Assembly (NCBI RefSeq): GCF_045223415.1 | Contig: NZ_JBEQZJ010000007.1 | Location: 1-64,000 of the forward strand | DNA from: Hoskinsella mucinilytica | GTDB taxonomy: Bacteria > Bacillota_I > Bacilli_A > Erysipelotrichales > Erysipelotrichaceae | DNA length: 64,000 bases | Direction of reading: 5' to 3' | Shown: piece after piece, positions 51,838 to 63,300 of the stretch | How positions within the stretch are numbered: position 1 is the stretch's first letter | Layout: the number at the start of each line of letters is the position of its first letter | Translations under genes and position numbers: made by a program | The notes under the pieces: model-generated | The model's database searches: none | Told to the model about the DNA's origin: nothing | Seen by the model: only the letters and a program-made list of their open reading frames with translations

Positions 51838-53366
51838 CTTATCAACGCTCTTCCTCTTTTGCTTTACATGGGATACATATAGAAATTCCTCATGATCAAA
51901 TCACTTTGATTGCCGGAGAGAGTGGATGTGGGAAAACAACATTGTTACGTATGTTGAAAAAACAGCTTCATCCCAAGATGATCTTAGAGGGAACTATTTT
52001 ATGGGAAAGTGAAACAAGCGTATCTGTTGAGGAATTATCCGATAGAGAGAGTGCTTTTCAAATAGGCTATGTTTCTCAGCAACCGGAAATGCAATTGGTA
52101 TCAGATCAGGTTTGGCATGAGCTTGCTTTTGGTTTAGAAAACATGGGAATGGATCAAAAAACTATGCAACGAAGACTCGCAGAGACAGTTTCTTTTCTAG
52201 GTCTTGAAGAACTGTATCATACTCCATTAAAAGAGTTGAGTGGGGGACAAAAGCAGATGCTCAATTTAGCAAGCATTTTGATCATGCGTCCTAAGGTCAT
52301 TTTATTAGATGAACCAACCAGTCAATTAGATCCTGTCGCAAGACAGAAATTTTATGATTTGCTATTACAAATTCATCAAAGCTTTGATATCGGAATGGTA
52401 ATGGTAGAGCATTCGTTAGAACCATTACTGCCTTATTGTGATCAAATCATATATTTGGAAAAAGGAAGTGTTGCTTATCAAGGAAAGCCGGAATACTTGT
52501 ATCAATGTTCCTTAGAACATAGTGCTTTGTTACCATTTCCTGCAAGATATATGCAAGAGAATAAACGGATAGAAGAGAAAAATGCAATCAGTGATCATGA
52601 GATGCGTATGATGATGAAAGATCAAGTGATACATGAATGGAAACCTAGCAAGGTGGAGGGTCAACCTGTTTTGACTTGTGAGCATATGTATATTCGTTAT
52701 CATCCAAATCAAAAAGATATTCTCAGAGATTTATCGTTGCAGTTGAAGGAACATGAGATCCTTTGTTTATTCGGTGGAAATGGTAGTGGAAAAACAACAT
52801 TTTTAAAGGTGTTGAACAGTAAGCAGCGCAAACGATTTGGAAAAGTTGATATCAAGCGAGAACTTCGATATTTACCACAGGATCCTCGATGTTTATTTGT
52901 AAAAGATAGCTTGTTGCAGGAATATTTACAATATGCCAACATAGAACAGATAGAAGAAATAGTGAAAACTTTAAAATTAGAAGGCTTATTGAATCAACAT
53001 CCTTATGATATCTCAGGTGGAGAATTACAGCGTGCGGCACTTGGTTTATTGCTGTTGCAGGTGGAAAAAGATGTGATTTTCCTTTTGGATGAGCCTAGTA
53101 AGGGTTTGGATATGTATCATCGTGAACAGTTGGCTAAGCTTTTGAGAAAACTATCTTGCCATCATACGATCTTAATGGTTTCTCATGATGTAGAATTTGC
53201 GGCATTGTGTGCAGATCGATGTGGATTTTTATTTGATGGAGCCATTACTTCTTTACAAGATACCAGAAGTTTTTTCCTTGATAATGCGTTTTATACAACC
53301 TATTGGCGTAAATGTACAAGAGATCATGACCCATGTGCCATTACTTATCAAGAGGTGATTCCATGA
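51804..53366 (+). CDS. ECF transporter ATPase, two fused ABC domains
   Basis: This 520-aa protein starts at ATG 51804 (MGRYRIDIRKLAYQ) behind AAGGAG, overlapping the T gene by 34 nt. Longer readings of the frame are not supported. The first ABC domain has Walker A GESGCGKTTLL and signature LSGGQKQML; the second has GGNGSGKTTFL and ISGGELQRAAL. A tandem fused EcfA pair is typical of dedicated ECF transporters. Its TGA overlaps the S-component start (ATGA). Confidence 0.92.
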   Translation: MGRYRIDIRKLAYQRSSSFALHGIHIEIPHDQITLIAGESGCGKTTLLRMLKKQLHPKMILEGTILWESETSVSVEELSDRESAFQIGYVSQQPEMQLVSDQVWHELAFGLENMGMDQKTMQRRLAETVSFLGLEELYHTPLKELSGGQKQMLNLASILIMRPKVILLDEPTSQLDPVARQKFYDLLLQIHQSFDIGMVMVEHSLEPLLPYCDQIIYLEKGSVAYQGKPEYLYQCSLEHSALLPFPARYMQENKRIEEKNAISDHEMRMMMKDQVIHEWKPSKVEGQPVLTCEHMYIRYHPNQKDILRDLSLQLKEHEILCLFGGNGSGKTTFLKVLNSKQRKRFGKVDIKRELRYLPQDPRCLFVKDSLLQEYLQYANIEQIEEIVKTLKLEGLLNQHPYDISGGELQRAALGLLLLQVEKDVIFLLDEPSKGLDMYHREQLAKLLRKLSCHHTILMVSHDVEFAALCADRCGFLFDGAITSLQDTRSFFLDNAFYTTYWRKCTRDHDPCAITYQEVIP

Positions 53367-54031
53367 GCAATCTTTGGAAGCGAAGAATCAGTTTGATTGC
53401 TTTGTGGGGCGTGTTTCTATTATTTCTTATGAATGGCTTTCAAGAACATTTTCTTTTTTATGCTAATGTAGGTGCTATCTGTATTTTGTCTTTGTGTTGG
53501 TATCAATATGATAAAAAAAATCCTAGGTTAAGCGAGCTTGTGTTATGTGCTTGTATGATTACTTTAGCAGTTGCCGGAAGGGTATTCTTCTTATGGGCTC
53601 CCGGGTTTAAACCGGTCACGGGGATCGTTATCATTGCAGGCGCAGCACTAGGTGGTTGGAATGGGTTTCTGTGTGGTAGTTTATCTGCATTATTATCGGA
53701 TATGTTTTTCGGACAGGGACCTTGGACTTTTTTTCAAATGTTAGCATGGGGATGTATTGGGTTAGGGGCAGGATGTTTTCGCCAATGGTTTTCTTCACGT
53801 ATCGTGCGTATCCTTTATGCGATCGGTGCAGGAGTTTTCTTTAGTGTATTCATGGATGTATATTCTACAATGGCTGCAGGTAGCTTTCTTTGGTCACGTT
53901 ATATAGCGATTTTATTGACCTCTTTGCCATTTACGATCATGTATATGATTTCCAATATGATATTTGTAGAATTACTATACCCATCATTGATCAAGAAGCT
54001 TGATAGAATACGTGATAAATATGATCTTTGA
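53363..54031 (+). CDS. ECF transporter S component, probably cobalamin-related
   Basis: This 222-aa membrane protein has about six spans, starting at ATG 53363 behind GAGGTGATT. Typical S-component features are GFKPVTGIVIIAGAALGGWNGFLCGSLSALLSDMFFGQGPWTFFQMLAWG. It completes an ECF transporter under the cobalamin riboswitch. The transported vitamin is most likely cobalamin or a precursor, by regulation and by the intrinsic-factor-like neighbours. The sequence alone does not prove it. Confidence 0.85.
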   Translation: MSNLWKRRISLIALWGVFLLFLMNGFQEHFLFYANVGAICILSLCWYQYDKKNPRLSELVLCACMITLAVAGRVFFLWAPGFKPVTGIVIIAGAALGGWNGFLCGSLSALLSDMFFGQGPWTFFQMLAWGCIGLGAGCFRQWFSSRIVRILYAIGAGVFFSVFMDVYSTMAAGSFLWSRYIAILLTSLPFTIMYMISNMIFVELLYPSLIKKLDRIRDKYDL

Positions 54032-54051
54032 TGAATGTCAAAGTACGATGC

Positions 54052-54083
54052 GATCAAACAAATGATGTTTGATCTTTTTTTTC
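54052..54083 (+). terminator. terminator of the cobalamin operon
   Basis: GATCAAACA (54052-54060) pairs with TGTTTGATC (54066-54074), followed by eight T. Confidence 0.92.
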
Positions 54084-54084
54084 A

Positions 54085-54133
54085 TTGACAATGAAGGAAA
54101 TGCATGTTACTGTATGAGTGTACCAATTACACT
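54085..54133 (+). promoter_or_regulatory. promoter and operator of the GntR-ABC operon
   Basis: TTGACA (54085-54090), a 17-nt spacer and TACTGT (54108-54113) form a promoter with a weak -10. The palindrome AGTGTA-CCAAT-TACACT (54117-54133) overlaps the expected start site. This is where a GntR repressor would block its own operon. Confidence 0.7.
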
Positions 54134-54149
54134 AGTACAGTTGGAGGTG

Positions 54150-54530
54150 ATGGTATTGTTTATCATTGATACTCGAAGCAGTGTGCCGATCTTTGAACAA
54201 ATCAAAAAACAAATTCTAGAATTTATTTCCATTGGCATTTTATCCGCAAATGATAAATTACCTTCTGTTAGATCTCTTGCATCTGATCTAGGCATCAATC
54301 CTAATACAGTTGCCAAGGCATATCAAGAGTTAGAGGACCATGGATATCTTTATTCAATCAAAGGCAAGGGATGCTTTATCGCAGATAATGAATCAGAGAA
54401 ACTCATCAAAGTTGAAAAGCTGAAGGAATTCAAAAAGATGGTACAGGATATGAAACAGCATCATATCGAACAAGAACAATTGCTCGTTATCATTCATTCC
54501 ATTTATGAGGAGGGGAAACCGCATGCTTAA
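54150..54530 (+). CDS. GntR-family (YtrA-type) repressor
   Basis: This ~126-aa regulator starts at ATG 54150 or more likely TTG 54156, eight nt after GGAGGTG; a frame opening at 54069 lies in the terminator. The winged helix is DTRSSVPIFEQIKKQILEFISIGILSANDKLPSVRSLASDLGINPNTVAKAYQELEDHGYL, followed by a short tail of the YtrA type. Such proteins usually repress a neighbouring ABC exporter. The next gene starts before its stop. Confidence 0.9.
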   Translation: MVLFIIDTRSSVPIFEQIKKQILEFISIGILSANDKLPSVRSLASDLGINPNTVAKAYQELEDHGYLYSIKGKGCFIADNESEKLIKVEKLKEFKKMVQDMKQHHIEQEQLLVIIHSIYEEGKPHA

Positions 54531-55413
54531 TCTCAATTATGTAACAAAAAAGTTTCAAGATACACCTGTTCTTGAACATGTGAATTTAGATATTCCAGAG
54601 GGTAGTGTATTTGGCTTAATCGGTCCCAATGGTTCCGGTAAAACAACCTTATTGAAAGTCATTGCCGGTATTATCAAACCTGATTTAGGTAGCGCTAGCA
54701 TCGATCATGTCAATATATTTGATAATCCCGAAGGTAAGCGACAAATTTTATTGATCAGTGATGATCCATTCTATTTCTTTCAATCAACATTAAAAGAAAT
54801 GAAGGAATTTTACAAGCTATGGTATCCAGGCTTAGATGAAGCTGTTTACCAAAAATATCTGGCGATATTCCAGCTAGATGAAAAGAAAATGATCAAAGAT
54901 TTTTCCAAGGGAATGAAGCGACAAGCTTTCATTATTTTGGCACTTGCGATTGCACCTAAATATTTATTATTGGATGAAGCCTTTGATGGGTTGGATCCGG
55001 TGATGCGATTAACGTTTAAACGAGCAATCTCTAAAATGATCGAAGAAAAAGATATGACCATTATCATATCTAGCCATAATCTAAGAGAGCTAGAAGATAT
55101 TTGTGATACCTTTGGTATCTTAGAAGAACATACCATCTCTACTCATGGTAATATCGACGATGCAAGAGAACAGATTCATAAACTTCAATTAGCGTTCTCA
55201 GAAACGAAAACATTAGAGGACTTTAAGGAACTGGATATCATGTCCGCAAAGATCCAGTCACGAGTGGTAACACTGGTGGTAAAAGGTGACTTAGAACAGA
55301 TAGAAGCATATGTCAAAGCCATGGAACCATTGATGATAGAAGTACTCCCTGTCAATTTAGAAGAAGTCTTCCTTTATGAAATGGAAAGAAAGGGGTATGG
55401 TGTACATGAATAG
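54523..55413 (+). CDS. ABC transporter ATP-binding protein
   Basis: This 296-aa ATPase starts at ATG 54523 behind GAGGAGGGG, overlapping the GntR stop. Walker A is GPNGSGKTTLLKV, the signature is FSKGMKRQAFIILALAI, Walker B is YLLLDEAFDGLD and the switch region is IISSHNLRELEDI. The C-terminal ~90 residues are the usual extension. It works with the permease encoded next, whose frame is interrupted. Its 3' end overlaps the permease start by 8 nt. Confidence 0.92.
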   Translation: MLNLNYVTKKFQDTPVLEHVNLDIPEGSVFGLIGPNGSGKTTLLKVIAGIIKPDLGSASIDHVNIFDNPEGKRQILLISDDPFYFFQSTLKEMKEFYKLWYPGLDEAVYQKYLAIFQLDEKKMIKDFSKGMKRQAFIILALAIAPKYLLLDEAFDGLDPVMRLTFKRAISKMIEEKDMTIIISSHNLRELEDICDTFGILEEHTISTHGNIDDAREQIHKLQLAFSETKTLEDFKELDIMSAKIQSRVVTLVVKGDLEQIEAYVKAMEPLMIEVLPVNLEEVFLYEMERKGYGVHE

Positions 55414-56866
55414 CGAATTTAAATCTCATTTACTTTATGAATTAAAAAAGAATCGACGCTCCTTGATCATGATCAACGCATTACTGTTTTTGTTGATACC
55501 ATTTTACGTCTATATGTCGATTTCAACGGTACGTTATCAACATGGAACCATAGATGAGGTTTTATTTCAAACCTTGATTGAGCAATGTGCAAGTTGTGGT
55601 TTTGTGATTGCGTTTATCGCTTCTATCTTTCAATTTCGTTTTCTCTATGATAAACGAATGAATGATACTTATTTTTCTTTACCGATCAAACGTTCTCATC
55701 TGTTTTGTGAACAATATGTCATTGGTTTGATTCTTTGATTTATTCCATTGATCATACAATTTCTGCTTGGCTATCTGGTCGCTTATCTTAATCGAGATAT
55801 GCCGACAATTGAAGGTCCGACACTTTTGATTGGTCTGATTCTTTTGATTGTTTTGATTGTTCAATATACCATTGTGACCTTTTTCAATATCAAGTGTCAT
55901 CGTATCTTAGATGCGGTCTTTGTGAATGTAGCCTACTTGATACTGCCAGATTTTGTGATTGCGGTGATTGCGACCTTTGTGAATCATCAAACGGAAGTCT
56001 TGTTTCAGATACCCGGCAATGTAACGTTTGGCTTTCAAAATATAATTACGCTTTGTTTATCCTTACCGATGTATTTTTACAAATCTATTGTTGCGGGCAT
56101 CCAGGTAACGATGGGCATGATAGAGCCTGTTGTTATTCCGAACCAATATGATTTTGTATTATCAACAGAAACGAAAATGATCTTGATCTATTGGATCGTT
56201 TTGGCCTTGATCGTTTTTCATTTCGCAAAGAAAAGCTTTATTGCCTGTAAAGCAGAATGTTGTGAACAACAGACAACTTCAAAGCTAACCTATCCTTTTA
56301 TCATAAGATTTATCACGTTGCTAATGATCGTATTTACTTTGAATACAAATCAACAAAACTTATTGATTCCATTCATCATAAGCCTTGGCTTCTACTTTGG
56401 AACTTTGTTCTTTGCGCAAAGATGCATTCGTATCAAACGAAAGGATATCTTGTTGTTGATGGGAATCTGCGTGTTTGCCTATGGCATAGGGTGGGGATAT
56501 CAGATAACAAATGGTTTCGGTATCACACCTCTATATCCTTCATCAGAAAAAGTGGCAAATGCAACTTTCGTTTTATCTGGAGATATTGATTCTATCTATG
56601 GAGAAGAGCATGATGAAAATGATCCTAGACGTGGACAGTATACAACAGAGGCATTGGATAAAATTGAAAGTATCATCCATCTACAAGAAAATTTAAAACA
56701 TGATAATGAGCACGCATTTCAAAATGATGTTATCGCAATGTTCAGTTATGAATTAAAAGATGGAGGATCAATGTCAAGATATTATACCCTTGACTTAAAT
56801 GAACAACAGAAATCCTTGCTCCTAGATTTCATAAACACATATGAAGTAGAGCAATCAGTAGAATGA
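55406..56866 (+). pseudogene. ABC permease interrupted by one in-frame TGA
   Basis: ATG 55406 opens a frame that stops at TGA 55736-55738 (VIGLIL*FIPLIIQFLLGYL). The same frame continues without shift to TAA-type stop at 56866. Read through, the protein would be about 485 aa with several hydrophobic spans and an extracellular C-terminal domain, normal for the partner of a GntR-linked ABC ATPase. The first part alone has only two spans. TGA is used as a normal stop elsewhere (for example at 50966) and no selenocysteine context is seen. It is a point mutation, a sequencing error or a regulated read-through. A TTG at 55748 could restart the second part. Confidence 0.75.
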
Positions 56867-56869
56867 AAG

Positions 56870-56902
56870 AAGCATTCTTCCATGAGAGGAATGCTCTTTT
56901 TC
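56870..56902 (+). terminator. terminator after the ABC permease
   Basis: AGCATTC (56870-56876) pairs with GAATGCT (56889-56895), with partial pairing inward, followed by CTTTTTC. Confidence 0.85.
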
Positions 56903-56923
56903 ATTATCATATGATGATAAAAA

Positions 56924-56998
56924 TACTAAAAAGTATAAAAATCAAAGTGAAAAATACAAAACGAAAGGGTTTACATTCGTAAGCGTAGGGATTAGAAT
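56924..56998 (+). promoter_or_regulatory. conserved promoter block, copy 2
   Basis: TTTACA (56970-56975), a 17-nt spacer and TAGAAT (56993-56998). The block before it matches the one at 2216-2290 nearly base for base (TACTAAAAAGTATAAAAATC, then CGAAAGGGTTTACATT). Just after the start site, TCAGA/TCTGA recurs as in copy 1. It should drive the second GH36-like gene through the invertible segment. Confidence 0.7.
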
Positions 56999-57080
56999 AT
57001 CTGTATCAGATGGGAAATTGTTAAGATTCTGATGTGAAAACGTTCTTGTTTTATGAAATACAAAACAAGCGATTGTCTTA

Positions 57081-57209
57081 AAACCTATACTTTTATATAC
57101 AGCTGATTTTAGGGTAAAAAGTCAGTTTTTTTTTGCGTAATCGAGTAAATTCCACTAGAAAAAGAAGGGTTTTATACTATTTCTAGTATCTCTCATATCG
57201 TATAGGTTA
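57081..57209 (+). repeat. inverted-repeat-bounded segment, orientation B (candidate invertible switch)
   Basis: The segment is bounded by AAACCTATAC (57081-57090) and GTATAGGTTA (57200-57209), an inverted repeat with one end mismatch. Its interior matches the reverse complement of 2382-2508. In this orientation the shared hairpin is followed by nine T on the plus strand, so it terminates transcription toward the GH36-like gene at 57322. A second internal inverted repeat, ACTAGAAA ... TTTCTAGT, lies near the right end. Confidence 0.65.
57103..57134 (+). terminator. terminator facing right inside the invertible segment
   Basis: CTGATTTT (57103-57110) pairs with AAAAGTCAG (57117-57125, one G-U pair), followed by nine T. 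It lies between the promoter at 56970-56998 and the gene at 57322, so it should turn that gene off in this orientation. Confidence 0.7.
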
Positions 57210-57221
57210 CGAAACGTATTT

Positions 57222-57260
57222 TATGAAACAAGAAGAGAGGGAGGTGTTTCATACTTTTTA
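57222..57260 (+). other. second leader hairpin before the GH36-like gene
   Basis: TATGAAACA (57222-57230) pairs with TGTTTCATA (57245-57253) around a 14-nt loop, followed by CTTTTTATA. It lies outside the inverted repeat and could be a weak terminator or a leader fold. Confidence 0.45.
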
Positions 57261-57321
57261 TATGATAAAAATGGTTTGAATGAATGATGGTAATGATATA
57301 ACTTAACAGGAGGCTATATTA

Positions 57322-60300
57322 ATGAAAAAAAAGCACGCTGTAAACGCTCCAAAGAAAGTCATGACATTGACAGTAGCAGCAACCATGGCTTTGTCATCTA
57401 CTTCTCCTTTCTTGTTTCGTACGATCAAAGCAGCTACTTCTACTTATGCTAAAGTAGAAGGGAATAAAGTAGTGATCGGAAACGACTATATGACAAGAAC
57501 ATTGTCTATCGCAGATGGAAAAGTGAAAACAGTCAGCATTGACAATAAAAGAGCAAATAAAGAATTTACTCCGGCAGATGGTTCAGAAGATTTCCAAATC
57601 AATACCATTGATAATGGAGAAAAAGACGATACACCAAAAGAAGAAATCATTGCGCCTACAAAGGCATTGAATCGTGAAGGATGGAATGCCAAAGCATATG
57701 ATTCTGCAGGTAATGAAAAAGATGCATCTAATCTATTAGATGGAAATAAAGATAGTATACTTGATTTCTTTGATGGAGTTACAGGCGGTACCTATTTTGA
57801 TTTGATTTTAGATTTAGGTGAAGCAAAAACATTCCAATCACTTGGCTATGATAAACGCCCTGGCTATGGCGCAGAAGGTTATGGCATGAATGGAACGATC
57901 AAAGGATATGAACTTTATGTCAGTGACAATGGCACTGATTGGAACATGGCCGGATCAGGTGAATTCAGTGATACTGTAGATTATCATATCCGTAACGAGG
58001 ATGGTTTGTATTATGTTGGAGATACGGTTTATGCCAACTTTGATAAGGCATATACTACACAGTATGTAAAAGTAAGAGTCTTGTCTACTTACAGTGGTTC
58101 AGCTAGTCCAGACGATTTCTCTTTTACAGGATCAGAAATTAATTTATTTGAAGATAAGAAAACAAGCAGCTTCGATGAAAAACTTCCTACAGCTGAAATA
58201 GATCCTACTACTTGGAAAGCTACTTTAGATGGAAAAGACGCATCTAAAATTATAGATGGTGATCGTGGTACCGTAGTAAGCTCTAAACAGAACAAAGATA
58301 TGATCATTGACTTAGGTAGTGAACAGAAAGTATCCTCTTTCTCTTATCAAAAACGACAAGGCTATCCTGAATCAGCTTATGGTAAAAATGGTACAACAGG
58401 AAAATATACTTTGTATGTGAGTGACGATGGAACCAATTGGGCACCAGCCGGTAGTGGAGAATTTAGCGAAAAGGACTATAATCTTCATGAAGTCATTGTA
58501 CCAAAAGGAGAAACATGGTCAGGGGATGGAAAAACATATCCGGAAGGAACCAAACTTTATAATGTGGGGGATCTAGTATATGGTAATTTTGATAAAGAAT
58601 ATACTACTAGATATGTGAAATTTGTAAGTAATACAGATATTTATGGTTTTGATGAATTCAATTGTGCAGAATTTCATCTTTACTCTGATGCATATCAAAA
58701 AGCACAGAATCAAGATAAACCTACCACTTCTGATTTGATCAAATCCAGTGATTTCACACTTTCAGAAGATGGAGTAAAAATCGAAGATACGCAAGTTCCT
58801 CATAAGAGTCATGAAACATCAACTGGTAAAAAAGTAACATTTGATTATGAACCGATAAAAGTAAATGATGTAGAATGGGATGTAACTTATGTAATCGTTA
58901 TGGGTGATGATGATCATTATATGAGATCTTATATTGAACTTACTGCAGATGATCATGAAAAAGCTCAAATCGACTACATTGATATGGATCATTTTGTATT
59001 GGATGAGGAAGATGAAGGCATTTGGAGTCATCCTGATTTAAAAGATGTATCCTCTATGTGGATCAAGCCAAATGAGCTTATGTTAGGACAACCGATCTAT
59101 GTTGATGGATTGTTTATGGGCTCAGAATTTCCAGCTGCGGATACCGATGTGGTAGATGATAAAACACAAATTCGTTATTATTCAGGTAAGACATTTGAAA
59201 AACTTTATGAAGATGGGCAATTAAGCAATGATGGAAAATTTGTTTCTTGGCAAAATGTCATTGGCGCAGCAAAAGGCACATCACAAGCAATGGTACAAAC
59301 AGATTTCTATGAATATATCGAAGATATCGCTACACCGACAGACTTTAGAAAACAATATAATTCATGGTATGATAACATGATGTCCATCACAGATGAAAGT
59401 ATCGCCAGTTCTTTCCTTGGTGCAGAAGCAGGATTAAATGCACAAGGTGTAGAACCATTAGATTCTTATGTGGTAGATGATGGATGGAATAATTATTACG
59501 ATGGAAATTATACAGGACCAAGCGCTGATGCAGGAAGCGGTACACCAAATCAAACCGGCTTCTGGGAATTTAATAATAAATTTCCAAATGAATTATACAC
59601 ATCAAGTGCGCTATCTAGTAAACTGCAATCTACCTTTGGTGTTTGGGTAGGTCCACAGGGTGGATATAACTTCTTTAATACCTTTGCACAATACTTAGAA
59701 TCTATGGGAACAGGATATGTACAATCTAATTCAGCTTTAGGTAAGGTCGTATGTACAGGATCTCACAAATATCAAAAGAACTTTACTGATCGTTTTGTAG
59801 ATTATCAACAAAGATTCAATATTGATTATTGGAAATGGGATGGTTTCGCATCTAGACCATGTAATGACGCATCACATGATCACATGACAGGCGGAACAAA
59901 TGATATGTATTTTACTTCAGATATGTGGGAAGGATGGACCAATGTATTTGAAGCAGTAAGAGCAGCAAGAGCAGATGAAGGAAAAGGTTTATGGATCAAC
60001 GCTACTTGTTATATAAACTTAAGTCCATGGCTGTTACAGTGGGTGAATACGATTTGGGTACAAGATTCAGGAGATACCGGAGTCTTGGGTACCGGTAAAA
60101 CGCATGAACGTAAAATTTATTATCGTGACAACGTTTATTTTAATTTATACAAACGAAATCAAGTTCAGTTCCCTTTAAAGAATATTTATAACCATGATCC
60201 GATCTTTGGTGTATCTGATCAAGATAAAGGAAACCCAGATACGGAAGAATGGCGTGATTATCTATTCGCAAATGCCGCAAGAGGTACTGCTTTCTGGGAA

Positions 60301-63300
60301 TTGTATTTCTCACCTAGTATGTTCAAAGAAGCTCATTGGCAAGTGACTGCTGATGTTTTGGATTTTGCGGAAAATAATTTCAATACTTTGAAAAATGCAA
60401 AATTATTCGGTGATCGCCCATCTGAAAATGGTGCAGGGGATGGTGTTTATGGCTATTCTGCATGGGATGGCAATCATGGGGTAGTAAGCTTTGTAAATTC
60501 TACCGATCAAGAAATGACATATGAACTAACCTTAAATGGAGAAGTTGGTGTCCCTTCCACGATGGCTCATGCTGCTGAACTACAAGTTCTTCCTTATCAA
60601 GGCACACCTACAGGAAAGAGTGTATCCTATGGTGATACGATTACGGTAACATTAGCACCACATGAAGTTAGAATGATGCAATATGGGAATATCGATACTT
60701 CTGCACCTGTTGTAACGAATGTAAAAAACACTGGAAATAAGACAATTCGTGTAAGTTTTGATAAGCGTGTAAATGATGATGCAAGCTTTACGATCGAAGG
60801 AAATAAGATCACATCTGCAGTATTGATGGATGATTATAGAACTTATGAATTGACAACGGAAAAGGAATTAGGAACAAAAGATGTTGAAATAAAATCTGAA
60901 GGATTAAAGAGCACTGCCGGTACTTCATTGAATGGTAACATTGCACTTCGTACTTATGAAGATGGAACCATTGTTTCAGTAGCAGGCGATAAACTAGATC
61001 CTATCACGGGTAACTATACGATGGATGTAAATGGAACTAAGAAGATTTCAGATATAGGTATCAAAGGTACAGGTGAGTTTGGTATTAGTTTCAATATCAA
61101 AACAACAGATACCGATAAAACTTTATTAACACAAGGAAATGATATCAAAGTTTCTATCGATAAGGATGGTTATTTGGTAGCGAATATCGGATCACAAAGC
61201 TTAACTTCGAAAGAAACTGTAACAACGGTTATTGAAAAAGCACATGGATTATTCAATACCGATGCATATGTTGAAACATCGACAGAAGACTTACTAGAAG
61301 GTAACATTGCTGATGGTGAACTGCATTCTATTGTAATCACTCGTGAAGCAAATGGAGTATTGAAATTATATGAAAACGGTATGTTAAGAACTTCTGCATA
61401 CGATGATGGAAAGAAAGATGATATCAAAGATGCAAATGTCGTACTTGGTTCTAATAATTTGAAAGCAGTACTTGGTAATGTAGAGATGATCAATCAAACC
61501 ATTTCTTATGATGTAGCACAAGCGAATGCAAATGCAATCGTCACAGGAGATGAATCAAGAGCTTTGAATCGTGATGGATGGACAGCAACAGCTTGTAGTG
61601 AAATGCCTGAAGGAAATGGGGATTCTAATGCTGCGGCAGCAATCGATGGTAATATGGGTACTTGGTGGCATTCAAATTATAACGGAAAAGATGATCATGA
61701 TGGAAGCAATCACTATATCGCAATTGATTTTGGTAAAGAAGAAACATTCTCAAGCTTTGAATTAACCGGACGTGCAGGCTCTAATGGGGATGTGTCTAAA
61801 TATCATTTATATGCTATGCAAAATGGGGAATGGGTAAAAATCGTGGATAACGGAGAATTTGATACATCTTCTGCAGTGAATACAGTTTCATTTGATGAAA
61901 TAACCGCAACCGGTGTTAAATTAGAATATATAGAATCCGTTGGTGGCTTTGCGGCAGCAAAAGAAATCAATGTCTTATCAAAAGCAAGCCCAATCAACCA
62001 TGATGCAGTGGTAAAAGCAGCAAGCAATGAAGAAAAAGCAGAAGAAAGCAATTATAGTAAGACTTCTTATAAAGCTTATCTTCAAGCATTTAATAAGCTT
62101 ATGGACTTGGTAGAAGCAACCAAAGATACAGATACTACCAATTTTGTATTACAAGATATTTTAGATGATCTTGCATCCGCAAAAGCTTCTTTGGTTGATG
62201 TTACTTCTTTACGTACAGCCATTAATAATTTAAAAGAAGAACTAAAGAAAACGGATATCTATTCAGCTAATTCGATTACTGAAGCAAAAAAATTAATTGC
62301 TCGTGTTGAAGTGCTGTTAGATGATGGAAGTAAAGATACTATCGAACAAGCAGTTGTGGAATTAAATGAATTTAAACTTACTGTGAAAGGTGATGTTACG
62401 TCATTAAAAGCATTGATCGCAGATTGGGAATCTAAAAACCCAAGTGATTATACTGAAAAAACATGGAATGACTTCAATGCTGTATTAGAAGAAGCGAAAA
62501 AAGTTGCAAATGATGAGAATGTAACAGATGCAATGATCGAAGCTGCGATTTCTAGTATCAATGACAGTAAGGATACTTTGGCTATGATCAAACCAATAGA
62601 GGATGCGATCAAAGCATATGAAGCAAAACTAAGTGATAACACTTATACACCTGCATCTATCACAGCAGCCAAAGAAGCATTCAATCAGTTGGCAATTGAG
62701 GATGTGAAAAAGAATGGTACAAAAGAAGAGGTAGCATCTATCGTTGATGAAATTCAAAATATCTCTTTTACAAAGAAAGCGAACAAAGATGCATTGCATG
62801 ATGCCATTGCTGAAGCACAAAAGAACGTAGATTCTGAAAACTACACGGAAGCTAGTAGAGAAGAATTGGCAAAAGCAATCAAAGCACTAGATGCAATCGT
62901 GAAAGATGAAAATGCAACTCAAAAAGATGTAGATCAAGCAGTGAAAGAATTGCATAAAGTAACACTGATCGATATCACCGCTTTGAAAGAAGAAATGCAA
63001 AAATTCAAAACAAAGATGGGTACAAATGCATTGATTCCAAATAATCAAAAAGATGCAGATGCTTTATATCAACAAGCAAACGCATTACAAAAAGATGGAA
63101 CGAAAGAAACCATTCAAACATGCATTGATGCTATGAAGAGTTTCAAATTTGAGTATCAGAGCGATAAGAGTGTTCTTGAATCCGCAATCAATACAAAACC
63201 TTCTTTAGATAAAGAAGCGTACACAACAGATAGCTGGAATGCGTATCAAAAAGCTTTAGAGAACGCAAACAAGATTTACAAAGATGAAAATGCAACATCT

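Noticed and set aside
55736..55738. Selenocysteine or recoded tryptophan at the in-frame TGA
   Set aside because: No selenocysteine context is visible, membrane permeases do not use it, and TGA serves as a normal stop in neighbouring genes.
57222..57260. TATGAAACA/TGTTTCATA hairpin as part of the invertible segment
   Set aside because: It lies outside the inverted repeat and has no match after the first copy at 2508, so it is local to this leader.
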